Origin: Strix aluco
Taxonomy: Eukaryota; Chordata; Aves; Strigiformes; Strigidae
NCBI RefSeq assembly: GCF_031877795.1
Contig: NC_133935.1
Location: 51,713,330-51,777,329 of the forward strand
DNA length: 64,000 bases
Reading direction: 5' to 3'
Below are positions 1-13,008 of this stretch, piece after piece. The notes under the pieces are model-generated. The model saw only the letters and a list, made by a program, of their open reading frames with translations. It did no database searches and was not told the origin of the DNA. Position numbers and translations under genes: made by a program. Position 1 is the stretch's first letter, and each line of letters begins with the position of its first letter.

Positions 1-63
1 AGCACCAGTGATACAGCCAGGAGCGGTTGAAGGAGTATCAAGGATTACAAAAACCTGGGAGCA

Positions 64-327
64 GTGGTAAGGGACTCTGGAGTGCAGGTAGTTTTTTCAT
101 CGATCTTCCCGGTCAAAGGAAAGGGGTTTGAAAGGGCCATTCAAATCTATCAAACCAACAATTGGTTACAGGACAGCTGCCACAGCCAGGGGTTTGGCTA
201 CTTAGACCATGGGACTCACTTTGAGAAACCTGGTCTACTGGGGGCTGATGGGGTCCATCTGTCAGAGAAGACAAAGAGCATCTTCAGCCATAGGCTTGCT
301 AAGCTGGTGAAGGGGGCTTTAAACTAA
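64..327 (+). pseudogene. CR1 ORF1 remnant: esterase (SGNH hydrolase-like) C-terminal part
   Basis: The frame is open for 87 codons and ends ALN-stop. It contains NWLQDSCHSQGFGYLDHG and GADGVHLSEK. CR1 ORF1 proteins end in an esterase domain, and the D-x-x-H in DGVH matches its catalytic Asp-His block. The first codon shown is GTG, not ATG, because the N-terminal part lies left of base 1. It is a fragment of a retrotransposon protein, not a host gene. Confidence 0.8.
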
Positions 328-2111
328 AGTTGCCAGGGAAGGGGAACCTCAATTCATCCCATCCTTACAAGTTTGATGACAGTGCCAGCAATAGATGCCC
401 AGACCCTGGAGAAGGAATCACAGGTCAGCAGGAGAGCACCTGAAGAGCAGCACAAAGGAGTTCCAGCCAGTAAGTCAGCTTCATCAGGGGCCCAACTTAA
501 ATGCCTCTGTGCAAACACATGTAGTATGGGGAATAAACAAGAGGAATTAGAGACATGCACGTGCCTGCAGGACTACGAACTTACTGTCATCACGGAGATG
601 TGTGGGATGACTCCTATGACTGGAGTGTTGAAATGGAAGGATACAGGCTCTTTAGGAAGGACAAGCAGGGGAAACGAGGTGGAGGGTGTCACCCTCTATG
701 TCAGTGACCAGCTGGAGTGCACAAAGCTCCACTGGAGGATGGATGAGGAGCCAACCCAGAGCTTATGGGTCAGGATTAAAGGGAAGGCAGGGAGGGACAG
801 GAGACATTATAGTGGCCACCCAACCAGGAAGACTGAGCAGATGAGGCCCTCTGTAGACAGTTAGGAGCAGCCTCACGTTCACAAGTCCTGGTCCTCGTGG
901 GGGACTTCAACCACCCTGGTATCTGTTGGGTATCTGTTGGAGGGACAACACAGCAGGGCATAAGCATTCCGGGAGGTTCCTGGAATGTGTTGATGATTAC
1001 TTCCTTCTCCAAGTGATAGAGGAGCCAATGAGGAGAGGTGCTATGCTGGACCTTGTTCTCACCAACAAGGAGGGGCTGGTGGGGAGTGTGAAGCTCACGG
1101 GCAGCCTTGGCTGCAGTGACCATGAAATGGTGGAGTTCAAGATCCTTAGGGCAGCAAGGAGGACACACAACAAGCTTGCTACCCTGGACGTCAGGAGAGC
1201 AGACTTTGGCCTCTTCAGAGATCTGCTTGGCAGAGTAGCACAGGATAAAGTCCTGGATGGAAGAGGGGCCCAAGAAAGCTGGCTAATATTCAAGGATCAC
1301 CTCCTCCAAGCTCAGGAGTGATGCATCTTAACAAAGAGGAAGTCAGGTAAGAACACCAGGAAGCCTGCATGAATGAACAAGGAGCTCCTGAACAAGCTGA
1401 AACACACAGAAAACACCTTTAGAGGGTGGAAGCAAGGACAGGTAGCCTGGGAGGAAGACAGAGAAACTGTCTGAGCAGCCAGGGATCAGGTTAGGAAGGC
1501 CAAAGCCCTGATAGAATTAGATCTGGCCAGGGATGTCAAGGACAACAAGAAAATCTTCTACAGGTACATCAGTGATATAAGGAAGACTATGGAAAATGTG
1601 GGCCCTCTCTGGAAGGAAACGGGAGACCTGGTTACCCAGGATATGGAGAAGGCTGAGGTACTCAACGAATTTTTTGACTCAGTCTTCACTAGCAAGTGCT
1701 CCAGCCACATCACCCAAGATGCAGAAGGCAAAGGCAAGATTGAAGAAATGCCCACTGTAGGAGATCAGGTTCGAGACCATCTAAGGAACCTGAACGTGCA
1801 CAAGTCCATGGGACCTGATGAGATGCATCCGTGAGTCCTGAGGGAACTGGCAGATGAAGTAGCTAAGCCACTATCCATCATATTTGAGAAGTTGTGGCAG
1901 TCTGGTGAAGTTCCCACTGACTGGAAAAGGGGAAACATAACCCCCATTTTTAAAAAGGGGAAAAAGAAAGACCAAGGGGACTACAGGCCAGTCAGTCTCA
2001 TCTCTGTGTCCAGCAAAATCATGGATCGGATCCTCCTGGAAACTGTGCTAGGGCACATGGAAATAAGGAGGTGATTGGTGACAGCCAACATGGCTTCGTT
2101 AAGGGAAAACC

Positions 2112-2885
2112 GTGCCTGATGAATTTGGTGGCCTTCTACGATGGGTCACAGCATTGGTGGATAAGGGAAGAGCAACTGACATCATCTACCTGGGCTTCTG
2201 CAAAGCATCTGACACTGTCCCACACAACATCCTTGTCTCTAAATTGGAGAGACATGGATTTGATGGATGGACCACTCAGTGGATAAGGAACTGGCTGGGT
2301 GGTTGCACTCAAAGAGCTGCAGTCAACAGCTCAATGTCCAAGTGGAGAGCAGGGACAAGTGGTGTTCCTCAGGGGTTGGTGTTGGGACTAGCACTGTTTA
2401 ACATCTTTGTTGGCAACACAGACAGTGGGATTGAGTGCACCCTCAGCAAGTTTGCCAACGACACCAAGCTGTGTGGTGTGGTCAACACGCTGAAGGGCAG
2501 GGATGCCATCCACAGGGACCTTGACAGGCATGAGAGGTGGGACTGTGCAAACCTCATGAAGTTCAGCAAGGCCAAGTGCAACGGCCTGCACATGGGTTGG
2601 GGCAATCCCAGGCACAAATACAGGCTGAGAGGTCACTGGACTGAGAGCAGCCCTGCAGAGAAGGACTTGGGGGTAATACTCGATGAAAAACTGAATATGA
2701 GCCAGCAATGTGCACTCGCAACCCAGAAAGCCAACTGTATCCTGGGCTGCATCAAAAGAACTGTGGCCAGCAGGTCAAGGGAGGTGATTCTCCCACTCTA
2801 CTCTGCTCTCGTGAGACCCCACCTGGAGTACTGTGTCCAGCACCGGGACCCCCAACATAAGATGGGCATGGATCTGCCTAAATGA
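2112..2885 (+). pseudogene. CR1 ORF2 reverse transcriptase remnant, copy A
   Basis: An open frame of 257 codons covering the RT palm and thumb. Visible motifs are [19 protein letters not shown] and [13 protein letters not shown]. The FADD-box first aspartate is replaced by asparagine and YLDF by YLGF, so it should have no RT activity. The open frame starts at GTG and stops where a lesion shared with copy B (13088-13861) breaks the frame before the CR1 C-terminal motif. Confidence 0.85.
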
Positions 2886-3511
2886 GTCCAGAGGAGGGCA
2901 TGAAGATGATCAGGGGGCTGGAGCACCTCCCTTATGAGGACAGGCTGAGAGAGTTGGGGTTGTTCAGCCCAGAGAAGAGAAGGCTCCAGGGAGACCTTAT
3001 AGCAGCCTTCCAGTACTTAAAGGGGGCCGACAGGAAAGACGGGGAGGGACTCTTTATCAGGGAGTGTAGGGATATGACGAGGGTAACTATTTTAAACTGA
3101 AAGAGGGTAGATTTAGATTAGATATAAGGAAGAAATCCTTTACTGTGAAGGTGGTGAGACACTGGGACAGGTTGCCCACAGAAGTTGTGGATGCCCCCTC
3201 CCTGGAAGTGTTCAAGGCCTTTGACGGGGCTTTGAGCAACCTGATCTTGTGGAAGGTGTCCCTGCCCTTAGCAGGGTGCTTGGAACTAGATGATCTTTAA
3301 CTTCCAACCCAAACCATTCTATGACTCTATGAATTAAAAAACAGATTGAAAAGGAAGTTAAAAAAAATCCTGTTTTCAGAGTGTAGATTTGGTACACAAC
3401 AGAATCAAGAAAGCCCCCTCCTCTTCCATTATTTCCAGTTGCTTCATATGTAAAATTTCTCCCTGTTTTTTCCTCTTGTAAGTACTGTATTTGGCACTAA
3501 CAAATTCTTAC

Positions 3512-3643
3512 CTTGGACAGTGCTTCATCATGCACAACTGTATTGGTTGTTAAAAGTACAAGAACTGTCTGGAGCAATTTAAGTTCTTCAAGACTATTTT
3601 CCATCAGTTGCCAAAGCATATTAATAATGTTTCCTGCTGCAGC
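3512..3643 (-). CDS. MON2: MON2 coding exon 4
   Basis: A 132-nt exon of 44 whole codons, from [17 protein letters not shown] to VVHDEALSK. The acceptor AG is at 3645-3644 and the donor GTAAG starts at 3511. The leucine-rich stretch [15 protein letters not shown] is typical of the MON2 helical repeats. The next MON2 exon is not found between here and base 1, where CR1 sequence fills most of the intron, so it must lie left of the window. Confidence 0.95.
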
Positions 3644-4515
3644 CTACAAAGAAATAGTTTTTTGCCAACAATTAAGATGTTTACATACTGGTATATCATG
3701 TGTACACATGTAGGAATAACATTCTCATAAATGCATATCATAACTGAATTTGCCTGTTTCTCTACACCATAGGACTACACTGAGAACTCAAAGACAATTT
3801 CATTGTCCCTAGCTTCCCCAAATATTTTTAAAGAATTAACAGCAGAAATCTCTTCATGTGGAGTCCATATTAAAGAGCATAGTTCATCTACTACTTGGAA
3901 ATATAGAAGAGACCATACAAAGACATTTTACCCTCAAAATTCATTCATATCAGGGAAACAACAGTACAATTTTACACTATGCAAGCACAACTGAAGGTAT
4001 ATTTTAACTGTATTATTTTCACCAGCTTCTTAACACCCTATATATGCAGTACCATAATATATCATGTCATTTGCAGTTGCAGGAAACATGCATCCATTTT
4101 ATCTTACTTTTATAAGTAAAATGTAATGAAAACATAATACATAATACATAATGTTAACATGCAGAGTAAATTCTGTGGATGCAACTTGAAGAATTACATT
4201 TATCAAGTACCATTACATGTTCTGTTCCTGTAGTGTAAGAATGCAAACTAAATTAGCTAGTTTGAATTTTCATTATTTTCCTTCTAGAAGTTACTAATGT
4301 TTCCTCACCTGTTTTTCTTCTTTTTCTTTTTTCCCCCCAAAAGTCAAAAGGTTTTCTTTTAAATTACATTTTTTTAAAAACAGATATGAGCAAAATACTT
4401 TGCAGACTGTGTTCATTATAATATAAACAGCCTTCTAAAAAACGAGCATTCACCTTCCATTTGAGGCCTGTATTTCTCACACTGGAATACTTATGTATTT
4501 AAAGATTGATCTTAC
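3644..4515 (-). other. MON2: MON2 intron 3, no further feature
   Basis: 872 bp of AT-rich sequence with GT-AG ends. I see no repeat family or ORF of interest in it. Confidence 0.85.
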
Positions 4516-4643
4516 CTCTGAAACAACTTCATGGGACATGAGCCTCTGTATGGCTGCTAGACACAGCTGAGTGATCTTTGGTTCCTTTGTTCCACAACCC
4601 ATTAGAAAAGGTTGGACTACCTCTGAGCTGTTCTCTTTCAATG
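4516..4643 (-). CDS. MON2: MON2 coding exon 3
   Basis: A 128-nt exon. It completes the split alanine codon and then encodes 42 residues that include [18 protein letters not shown] and end LMSHEVVSE. The acceptor AG is at 4645-4644 and the donor GTAAG begins at 4515. The exon is amphipathic helix-rich, as expected for the DCB-type region, and ends in phase 0. Confidence 0.95.
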
Positions 4644-5252
4644 CTTTCAAAAAGAGATATGGAAGCAGTCAATGTTTAATACTTTGAGGAATACAATGCA
4701 AAATTTGTTAATCGTACCTGTTAACAAAAAGAAATCTCCAGTCTTGGAAATTTGGGATTTACTCTTGCACCAAAGGGAAAAGCCAAGTGAAGATAGGCAC
4801 TGGGCTTCCACAACTCATTTCCACAATTACCCTGGCTGAGGCTCAAATCCCAAGCACCTTCTGCCTTACACACTGAAGTGACTTTCTCTTTCCAAATCCA
4901 AAATGTCCATTTGGTTAGTAAGAAGCTGTAAGGTTCTCCCCACCCCAGCGCTTTCTCTGGCCTTGCAGTGGTGACCAGCCTCAGGCTGGTATAGCCTTCT
5001 CCTGCTCTGCTTCACTTCAGCACCAAATTCAAAGGCAACACGAAGTGTGGCACAGAGACACATACCAAAGCACGTGGCACAAAGGGTAATAGCAAAGTGG
5101 CACCAGCAAAACAGAACAAGAGAGAGACAGGACTGTTTGTATCCTGGGTATGTACACTGGCTATGACTTTTTCAGCCAGTGTTTTAGTGAGAAGGGGCAG
5201 CTTCTTAAAATGAAGCTTTGTCAGGAGAAAACACAAGTTTCATTAAGTTATC

Positions 5253-5272
5253 TTTTTTTTTTTTTTTTTTTT
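5253..5272 (+). repeat. T20 homopolymer in MON2 intron 2
   Basis: Twenty consecutive T. On the MON2 sense strand it is an A run. No retroposed gene body is recognisable next to it. Confidence 0.85.
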
Positions 5273-8200
5273 AAGGAGAAGGAACTTCACAATGAATACC
5301 ACATTCCACACTGACATTTTTAAAAGTTTTTCCCCATAACAGTAATTCTAGAGATTGGAGATAAACTTCATAAAATTAAAAAAAGAATAAAATATTTCTG
5401 AAAGATGAAAGGAAAGCATGACTGACTGATGAGTGCTCTTCTGTTTGCAGCCATGGTTGTTGATTCATGCAATCTTTTAAGATTTTAGCTGCTCATCACC
5501 ATTTCAGATACTAAAAATTTCCTCACAGTTGAAAGCTTAATGTGTGTTCTTACACTGTCACACACTGTGTTTTAGTCTATGTGTAATACGAGGAATGTGT
5601 TCATTATAGTTTCACACACATCTTTAGAGCATAGATTTTACCACAAACAAAAGCTACATTCTCACATAAAAATGCAAGCATGATCTATTTTGTTTTTTCT
5701 ACTGAGCAATTTGAAGTTTAGCTCACAAGAAGGAGTGATTAAGTATCACAATAACTAATTTGGAAAAAAAAAAAAAAGAAACACCAAGATAAAAAACACA
5801 AAAATATATTTGAGTGATATTTTTCAGCTGAAGCACTAACACGACCAAAAGTTGCTACGAAAAAAAATAGGCTAGTATAAATTATAAATGTCAACTTTTT
5901 ATAAGGTAATAAGGTGATATTAACATATATACAGTCCATAGTTTCATCAAACTCTTCAGAGCCAGTATAGGCTCTACATGCAGTTGACAGGCTGCCCTTG
6001 CACCAAATGCCTAATCAAACGTCGACATAAATGTGAATGAATACATAGGTTCACTGCCTGTTTAACAATCTGCTTTGATTTCAACAGATTTTTTTAACTG
6101 TTAAGCAAATAAATCTGCTTTTAAAATGTACAGTATAATCCACATCCACCGATATTGTTCTTTTACGAAACACTCCATGATTTTCAAATTGAAAACAAAA
6201 CATCGGCTACTTTATCAAAAATGGAAGTTTGTTACCAATTAAGACATATAATTTAAGCATCTAATTGTCAGTGTCTACATGTGAGCTAGATATCTAAGCT
6301 GCCTTTATAACCTATGAACACTTACAACACATGGCTAATAGAGCCTGAAGAGCTCACTCTAACATGGGCACCAATGCTTCTTCACTCATATAAGTTTCTG
6401 AATTGCCACTAAATTCTAACTATCAAGCAGAAAGAAGAAAGCAAAATTTTTAAAAAGATATCACAAAACATATATCTTAAGACTCATTATAAAGTTCCGA
6501 ATGACAAAAATAGCATAAGAGTTAATAAATAACAAGACAAAAGAATTTAAATATTTTACAGTATTTTTCCTATAATTCATTAAAAACAATAGGATTTTTA
6601 TTTTATGAAGGTGAAAAATTAATGTTTCATAGATCTGGTTTGGTACCAATCATTATATTAGCTTCAGTCTTAAAATACACAAAAGTTTTCTTGTATCCAG
6701 GTCTGCTTCCATTTTGCTACCAAAATTATGTTAGAATATGTTAAAGAAGTCTATCATAATGAAACACATCAAAAAAAGAAGTTTTGGGAAAGTAAAACTT
6801 ACTCCTTCATTCCATCAGTGATATTATAATTCTAATTTTTTAAAAGAACTTCTAAAACTAAAGTATGAATTGCACATTTCAGACCCACGTGGAAATAATT
6901 TCTCACATAATTTCTGTGATATAAAGCACAAGATGACTTCTCTTTTGGAATTACTCAAATCCTCATAAATAAATTATAAAGCATGTACAGACTGCCAAGA
7001 ATGAAGACTTCGAAACTGCTCAACTTAACTTTTCCAAGAGAAAGAAAGAAGTTAGATCAACAACCTCTCTGTTTTGGCAAGTTAAACACATCTCACCAGA
7101 CATAATAAAGTTTTTTAAGATTGCATCTATTTCCTAAAAATTATAATCCTATACAGTGTAATGCTTCAAGAAAGCATCAGGTCAGCTCATTCAAAACAAT
7201 GTGATACAGTTCCTCTCATCTATTTTAGTGAAATGATAGTTTACAACAAAATACAAAGAAAAATCATATCCTGATCAAAATATTTATTTGGATTACTAGA
7301 ATGTCTAGTAGATGTTCTTAAATCATCTAGCAGTCAAAAAGTATCTGCTTCATAAGATTTCACAATTACAGTAGACTTCTGCAGTTTTATTATTACTAAA
7401 GTATACATACTGTCTTCCTCAAAAAAAAGATTTTAAATAGAAGATAGGAGACAACAGGTATCTTGACATTAACTTATCTACAAGATTAGGTTACAATTAA
7501 TACCTCAAAATATACAAGAGTCCATAAAGAATTGGGACTGTTTAATGGCATTATGTTTAAACTGTGGAATGTTAGGATAACGTTCAGGCAAAGTGTATGT
7601 TCCCCTCTGTTCCACAGTTTCTTACTGGGAAAAAAGTTATTACCCTATTAGCAAAAATTAACTAATCAAAATAACTTTTAGGATCAGCTGGTTTTCCAAA
7701 CCTCATACAAACAAATCTGCACAGGTTTTCTGATGAATGAAATAAATACTAACTACATTCTAGTTTAAACCTTCCACAGGAAAAGTACCTACAAAATTTG
7801 ACCAAGTACCAGAAAGCATTCCCTCAAAACGACAGAAGTAAAGATGGCAGTCTTTACTTTATCCCTGCCCAAAATCAAAGATCTTTCACATCTCTTCACT
7901 TTGAAATGAAGATTAAATCCAAAGAATACTTCAGGATTACAAACTAACTTTCTAAAATAAAAAAGTTCTTTACACAGTAATACACTGAAAAACGTTGACA
8001 GCTTCCCAAATGGCTAACTAGAATTTTCTCTTGTTCATTTGTGTATTTTGACATAGCTGACATTACCTGGCATAGTTTTCCCACTTATGTCAGCATTCAT
8101 GACAGCAGTAAAAACAAAGAAAATAAACAAATAAAAAAAGAGGCATTAAAGTGAAATATTAAGGGGTGGGACTGCTACTTCAAATAATTCTAGAAAGTGC

Positions 8201-8330
8201 CTCCTTACCAATATCTGATTTACATACCTCAAAACAAGAAATAGTTTTACATCTATTTCATTTGGGCTTTTCAAATAATTTATCATTTTAAGGATTCTGA
8301 CTACAGCTTGGGTAGACACTCAAGTATTAA

Positions 8331-8700
8331 TACAGGATGAGGAGGAGAAGGCTGAGGGGAGACCTCATCACTCTCTACAGCTACCTGAAAGGACATTGTA
8401 GAGAGGTTGGTGCTGGTCTCTTCTCACAGGTAATTAGCAATAGAACAAGAGGGAATGGCTTTAAACTGCAACAGGGGAGTTTAGACTGGACATTAGGAAA
8501 AAATTTTTCACAGAAAGAGTGGTCAGACAGTGGAATAGGCTGCCCAGGGAGGTGGTGGAGTCACCATCCCTGGATGTGTTTAAGGGTCGTTTGGATGAGA
8601 TGTTGGGGGATATGGTGTAGGGGAGAACTTTGTAGAGTAGGGCTGATGGTTGGACTCGATGATCCCAAGGGTCTTTTCCAACCTGAATGATTCTGTGAAC
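8331..8700 (+). mobile_element. CR1 LINE, 3' fragment (about 370 bp), antisense in MON2 intron 2
   Basis: It is 5'-truncated within the C-terminal part of ORF2. Recognisable pieces translate as [18 protein letters not shown] and the [14 protein letters not shown]-type motif (here with TVE-to-QTVE changes). The 3' end is the CR1 tail with TTCCAACCTGAATGATTCTG. It resembles the tail of the young element at 54.3-57.3 kb more than copies A and B. Confidence 0.9.
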
Positions 8701-9307
8701 ATTCAAATCTGGCCAGAGGCTTTACCAGCAATTGGCAAGAAGCCATCAATTTACATGCTATTTAATAAAGCTGAAGAAAGTCTGAGACACTGTTTTAAGT
8801 ACTTACAAAGCTGCAACTCACAAGATATTGCCTGTCCCTCAAGGCAATGATACATCTTAAATTGAATGACCTTGTCTCAGATTAAGATAGACTTTTCGCT
8901 GCCAGGCACAAGTCTCCAAAGGCTAGACTCATACTAAACACACAGATGAGGATCATACTGCAGAACTCCACACAGAGCATTCAACAGCTGTGGTGGACGT
9001 AGACAGTAAATAAAACACTGGAGTCTAAGTATTTCATGCTATTTTGCTAAGTGGATGATTATTTTTGTAGAGCCACAAATGAAAACAGAGACCTTCCTCA
9101 TCATCAGTATAGCACTAACATGCAGCAGAAGTAGTACTTAAAAATTCTCATGCTACTGGATTTTTTGCTAGGTGCCTGAAAGTAAAGCATCACTGATATA
9201 ACACACACTAAAAGACATGTAGGATTATTACACATAACCAAGACACCTTTTTAACATTTTGATCTGTAACCCAAGTTTATTTTTTCCATTGCATTGCAAA
9301 TAATTAC

Positions 9308-9371
9308 CTGCCAAAATATCAGTGTTCCGTGCAGCTATTGTTTTCACTTTTATTATTCCTGATTCAGCAGC
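9308..9371 (-). CDS. MON2: MON2 coding exon 2
   Basis: A 64-nt exon reading AAESGIIKVKTIAARNTDIL plus A and one extra base. The acceptor AG is at 9373-9372 and the GT donor at 9307-9306. It follows exon 1 in phase 0 and leaves a phase-1 junction, which exon 3 completes as an alanine codon. The sequence is part of the helical N-terminal region of MON2. Confidence 0.95.
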
Positions 9372-11107
9372 CTTGAAGAGAAGAAAATAAGTAGTTTAGA
9401 TGCTATTTCATACAACAATGTCTGGAAAGAAATAAGAATATTGAAGATAAATAAAAAATGTAGTCTCAGGGCAAAAATGTTTTTCTAGTATTTTCAGTAA
9501 GCAGAGATAATGCAAAAGTGAAATCGTTGTAGCTTCGGGAATTCCCTTCCAGAATTCCACAGGAAGGGGTTTATTCTGTGGTTCAGAATTTTTATGAATC
9601 ACAACTCTCACTGTATTACTTTCTAGTCCTACAAAGAAAAATCACTAGTAAACAAAAAAACCACGTTACAGTCTCTGTACAGTTTCAAACTGTGAAACAA
9701 CTACCATGATGTATATAATCTGTCACATTCATCGGGTTGAAATGCTGAAGAACTGATAACACTTTCACTAACAACCAGGATCAGAATGAAAGCCATTTCC
9801 CCGTGGCTTTTGTATCCTGAATGCCCTACACAAATTATATCAGGGCAATACCATAAGGAAGGCTTCCTAACAATACTCTCCATTCTTCCTGACATGACAT
9901 ACAATCCACATCAACAGCTCCTCCCCTTTCCCCGTAAGCCTGACCTGACAGACAAACAGCATCCTCCTCTCCCTCATGCACCCCTTCAACGGGACCCAGG
10001 GCTGCAGACGTGCAGGTTGAGGGATGCGTGTGCACAGACTGGCTGGATGACAACCAGGTGCTGCAGAGCTGAGCAGCCCACCGAGGAGACCACATACTGC
10101 TGCGAGGGAACAGCAATTCCCTCTTCGATTGTCCATAAGTGCTTCCCAGCATAGAACGCTGAAGTCGTGTTCTCTAATGAGATCAAACCAAACTGAAAAT
10201 ATAACATTGAGGCTTTGCAATTCAAAATTATGATTTCTGACAAGTTTTGTGTACAAAACACAAAAATACATTGCAAATGGCACCTTTCTAATTTTCAGTT
10301 CCATTAATATGCTATAAACCTCTTGAAAGAATTAAAGAAATCATGTTCAATATGCTGTACACCAAAATAAATGCAACAGGTTTTCCCAAACAATAGGAAG
10401 CAAATTGCTGGAAAACACTGTTCTGACAAATTTGAAAGTACATTTCCCCTTTTATTTCAGCTTCGTACTTCTGCATACTTCCCATAATAAATGTTTCCAT
10501 TTTTCCTCTGATATTACTATTTAAAGAAGGGTGCCATCACTATATAGAACAGATTAGAGAAGCAGACAAGCTGTGGCAGCAGAAATGCAAAAGCGACAGT
10601 ACATGAAGTTCTACCGAGTAGTAATATTCCCCATTCATCAAAACACTACTCCAACAAGATTTCCCAGAAAGTCAGGTTAAGATGACTGTACAAATTCATA
10701 ATCAAATATTTTAAGAGTTGATATATATATTTATCAAAATAGCTAAATTGGAAATACAGAACTGAAATTTTCAACTCTTTTCTTTTTTTTTTTTTTAATT
10801 TCCTCAAACACAGAAATACTAAACACTCAAGACCATTTAAGGGACTTGTGAAATTCTGGATAATTATTTAAGCTTTGCTGAACACAGTGTTTCTACTTTA
10901 AAAATACAGACAGAATAATATCCAGAATGCCTCAACTAACATACAACATGATCAAATGAGCATAAAGCAGTATCTTTCACATAATTAAAATGAAGAGTGC
11001 CAAACGCAGTTCTCATTTATTTTAATTATGTTAACTTAATGCACTGAAGTGTCTTCAGTTTCAAGTCAATCCCCATTCTTCTTCAGTTATAAATTGTCAG
11101 CTAATTT

Positions 11108-11123
11108 GGGGGGGGGGGGGGGG
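11108..11123 (+). repeat. G16 homopolymer in MON2 intron 1
   Basis: Sixteen consecutive G in otherwise AT-rich sequence. A G-quadruplex is possible on the plus strand, and the length is likely variable or error-prone. Confidence 0.9.
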
Positions 11124-13008
11124 TGTCTTGTCAAAACAAATTGTTCCTATTAATTAATATGAAGGATTTGTCACAGTCCAACTTCAATTATCTGCAAACT
11201 AAAAATCATCATCTACTGACAATCGATTTCTTTCTTGCCAGGAGTGACAAACTCACTCTGAATCAAAGAAATATTAAGCCTGCCCACATGTGTGACATTT
11301 GCAAACATGGTGCACTCCGCACAAAGACGGAAAAAATTATTTCCAACATGTTTCACAGTTGTTTCCATGCTAGCTTTATATAAAATAGCATATTAAAAAA
11401 AACCTAAGACAAAACAACATATATTAAGACTTTTTACTACCGCTCTGAATATAACAGATAGAATTTCCTGTATCTCATGGAGAAAAACTATGATTATCTG
11501 CCTTATGCTATATTTTCTATTTAGAATCCCAATTCAAAATGTTTACAGTTAAAAACTAGTTGCGCTGCACACATTCTACAAAAAAATCCTCCCTTATATA
11601 TGTAAAAAGGTCCATATATTAACATTTACAAAAAATTACCTCAGTTGATCACAAATAACCAGTAAAAAAATGAGACTATACACAGTTACCAGGCTATTCT
11701 GTATACATCAGTATAAAAGTGGATTTCGACTGCATCAGTTTAACTTGGCAAATTAAAAGAGATATTAATAGATTTTAAGTTTACAAATTTAGATCAACTG
11801 CCGCAGCACTCTCTGGGATACTGCCCCATTAGAAAAAGGATTTTTAGAACAACGTTCATCAAGGAAATGGCCAGCATCATACTGTTTATGTATGGGTACA
11901 AATATGATAATTTACTTTCACACAAACATAAGGCACCAAGTTTTTAAAGCAGTCAGCACTACTAAAAGTAACATTAACAGTTTCCCTTAGTATCGCAGCT
12001 AATATTAGTTTAATGAGCAAGTCAGTTAATGTCTTAATTTTAAAGAGAAGCAAATACACGTAATTCCTGTAATGTAACAAAGCTCAAATGTACGTGAAAC
12101 CTTCAGTCAATTAGATTTCTTTCTCTGCTACTTTAATAATTGTGAAATGAACTGATGTAAAATGTCCCAAACACACACTTGGCATTATTGAGTTTTGCTT
12201 CATATTTCTGCTGAAGCAACTACAGCACTCAGTTTGAGGAGAAGAAATACCAATGAAGAACTGAAACTGACTCTCGGTGATAGCCTATAGTCAAGTCAAT
12301 CTCTTCCGGTACTTTGATTTGTTTTTAATCAAACACTCTCACAGCAAAATTCAACAGGACCCTCCAGGCTCAAGCACTTGCCCCATCATCTTTGTGCTTT
12401 CTTGGAACTTACCAAGTATTTGCTGATTATGTGGAAATCACCCTTCACAGAAAGCAAAGTAAGGCAAACGCAGAATTTATGTACAAAAAAAATATCAAGA
12501 CACACATAGTGCAGTTCCAAGTAGACTGAAAAGAAGCCTGTGCGTATCTACCTCCTGGCCTCAAAGTTCCTCTCCCAAGGTACAGTCTGACAACAACATT
12601 CACAGCTTGCTGAGAACCTCACCCTAAAGCCACCTTATAGACAGAGGCTCTCTGCACAAGAGAGACCAGGATGTTGAAATCCACAGAGATTTTCAAACCC
12701 AGTTTTAAGAGTTTCTCAGATCCAAACCTCTTCCCCTCCTCACTGATTTCTCAGTTGTCAGTTCAAACAGGGAAGAACTTCAGGCTTCCTGACATTAGAT
12801 GTTCTGTGAGCATCTTCCAAATTCTGGGAAATTTTAACCCTTGTGCAGGGCCAAATCCACCAACTAGGTAACACAGACAGGTAATATCTGCTCAGACACC
12901 CAGCAAGCAAAGATTTAACCTATTCTCAAGCAGAATCAACATTTTCCAACATCCAGGTAACATTCAAGACCTAAATTTCTCCACAGTATACTCTGTGTGA
13001 CGCATATC

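Larger units (their letters stand above)
1..3336 (+). mobile_element. CR1 LINE, long decayed copy (copy A), antisense in MON2 intron 4
   Basis: This copy continues from left of the window. In order it carries the C-terminal part of the CR1 ORF1 esterase (64-327), the ORF1-ORF2 linker, a broken ORF2 endonuclease (about 373-1320), reverse transcriptase (about 1500-2900), and the 3' tail ending in CR1 octamers (ATTCTATGACTCTATG near 3320-3333). ORF2 is interrupted by many stops and frameshifts. The RT catalytic motif is changed (FANDT where active CR1 has FADDT), and the first aspartate motif reads YLGF instead of YLDF. It is a dead element. About 700 bp of its RT region are almost identical to the copy at 13.0-14.3 kb. 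Confidence 0.95.
4644..9307 (-). other. MON2: MON2 intron 2
   Basis: About 4.7 kb of AT-rich sequence. It contains a T20 run at 5253-5272 and one CR1 3' tail at about 8331-8700. Nothing else in it can be assigned. Confidence 0.8.

Noticed and set aside
2112-2885. The 257-codon ORF as a domesticated host gene, because an identical-length ORF recurs at 13088-13861.
   Set aside because: It is plainly CR1 reverse transcriptase with a dead active site. The recurrence is explained by two CR1 copies and gene conversion.
1-3500. The let-7i microRNA, which lies near MON2 in mammals.
   Set aside because: In the human layout I recall it lies beyond the 3' end of MON2, which is left of this window. No let-7 mature sequence was noticed here.
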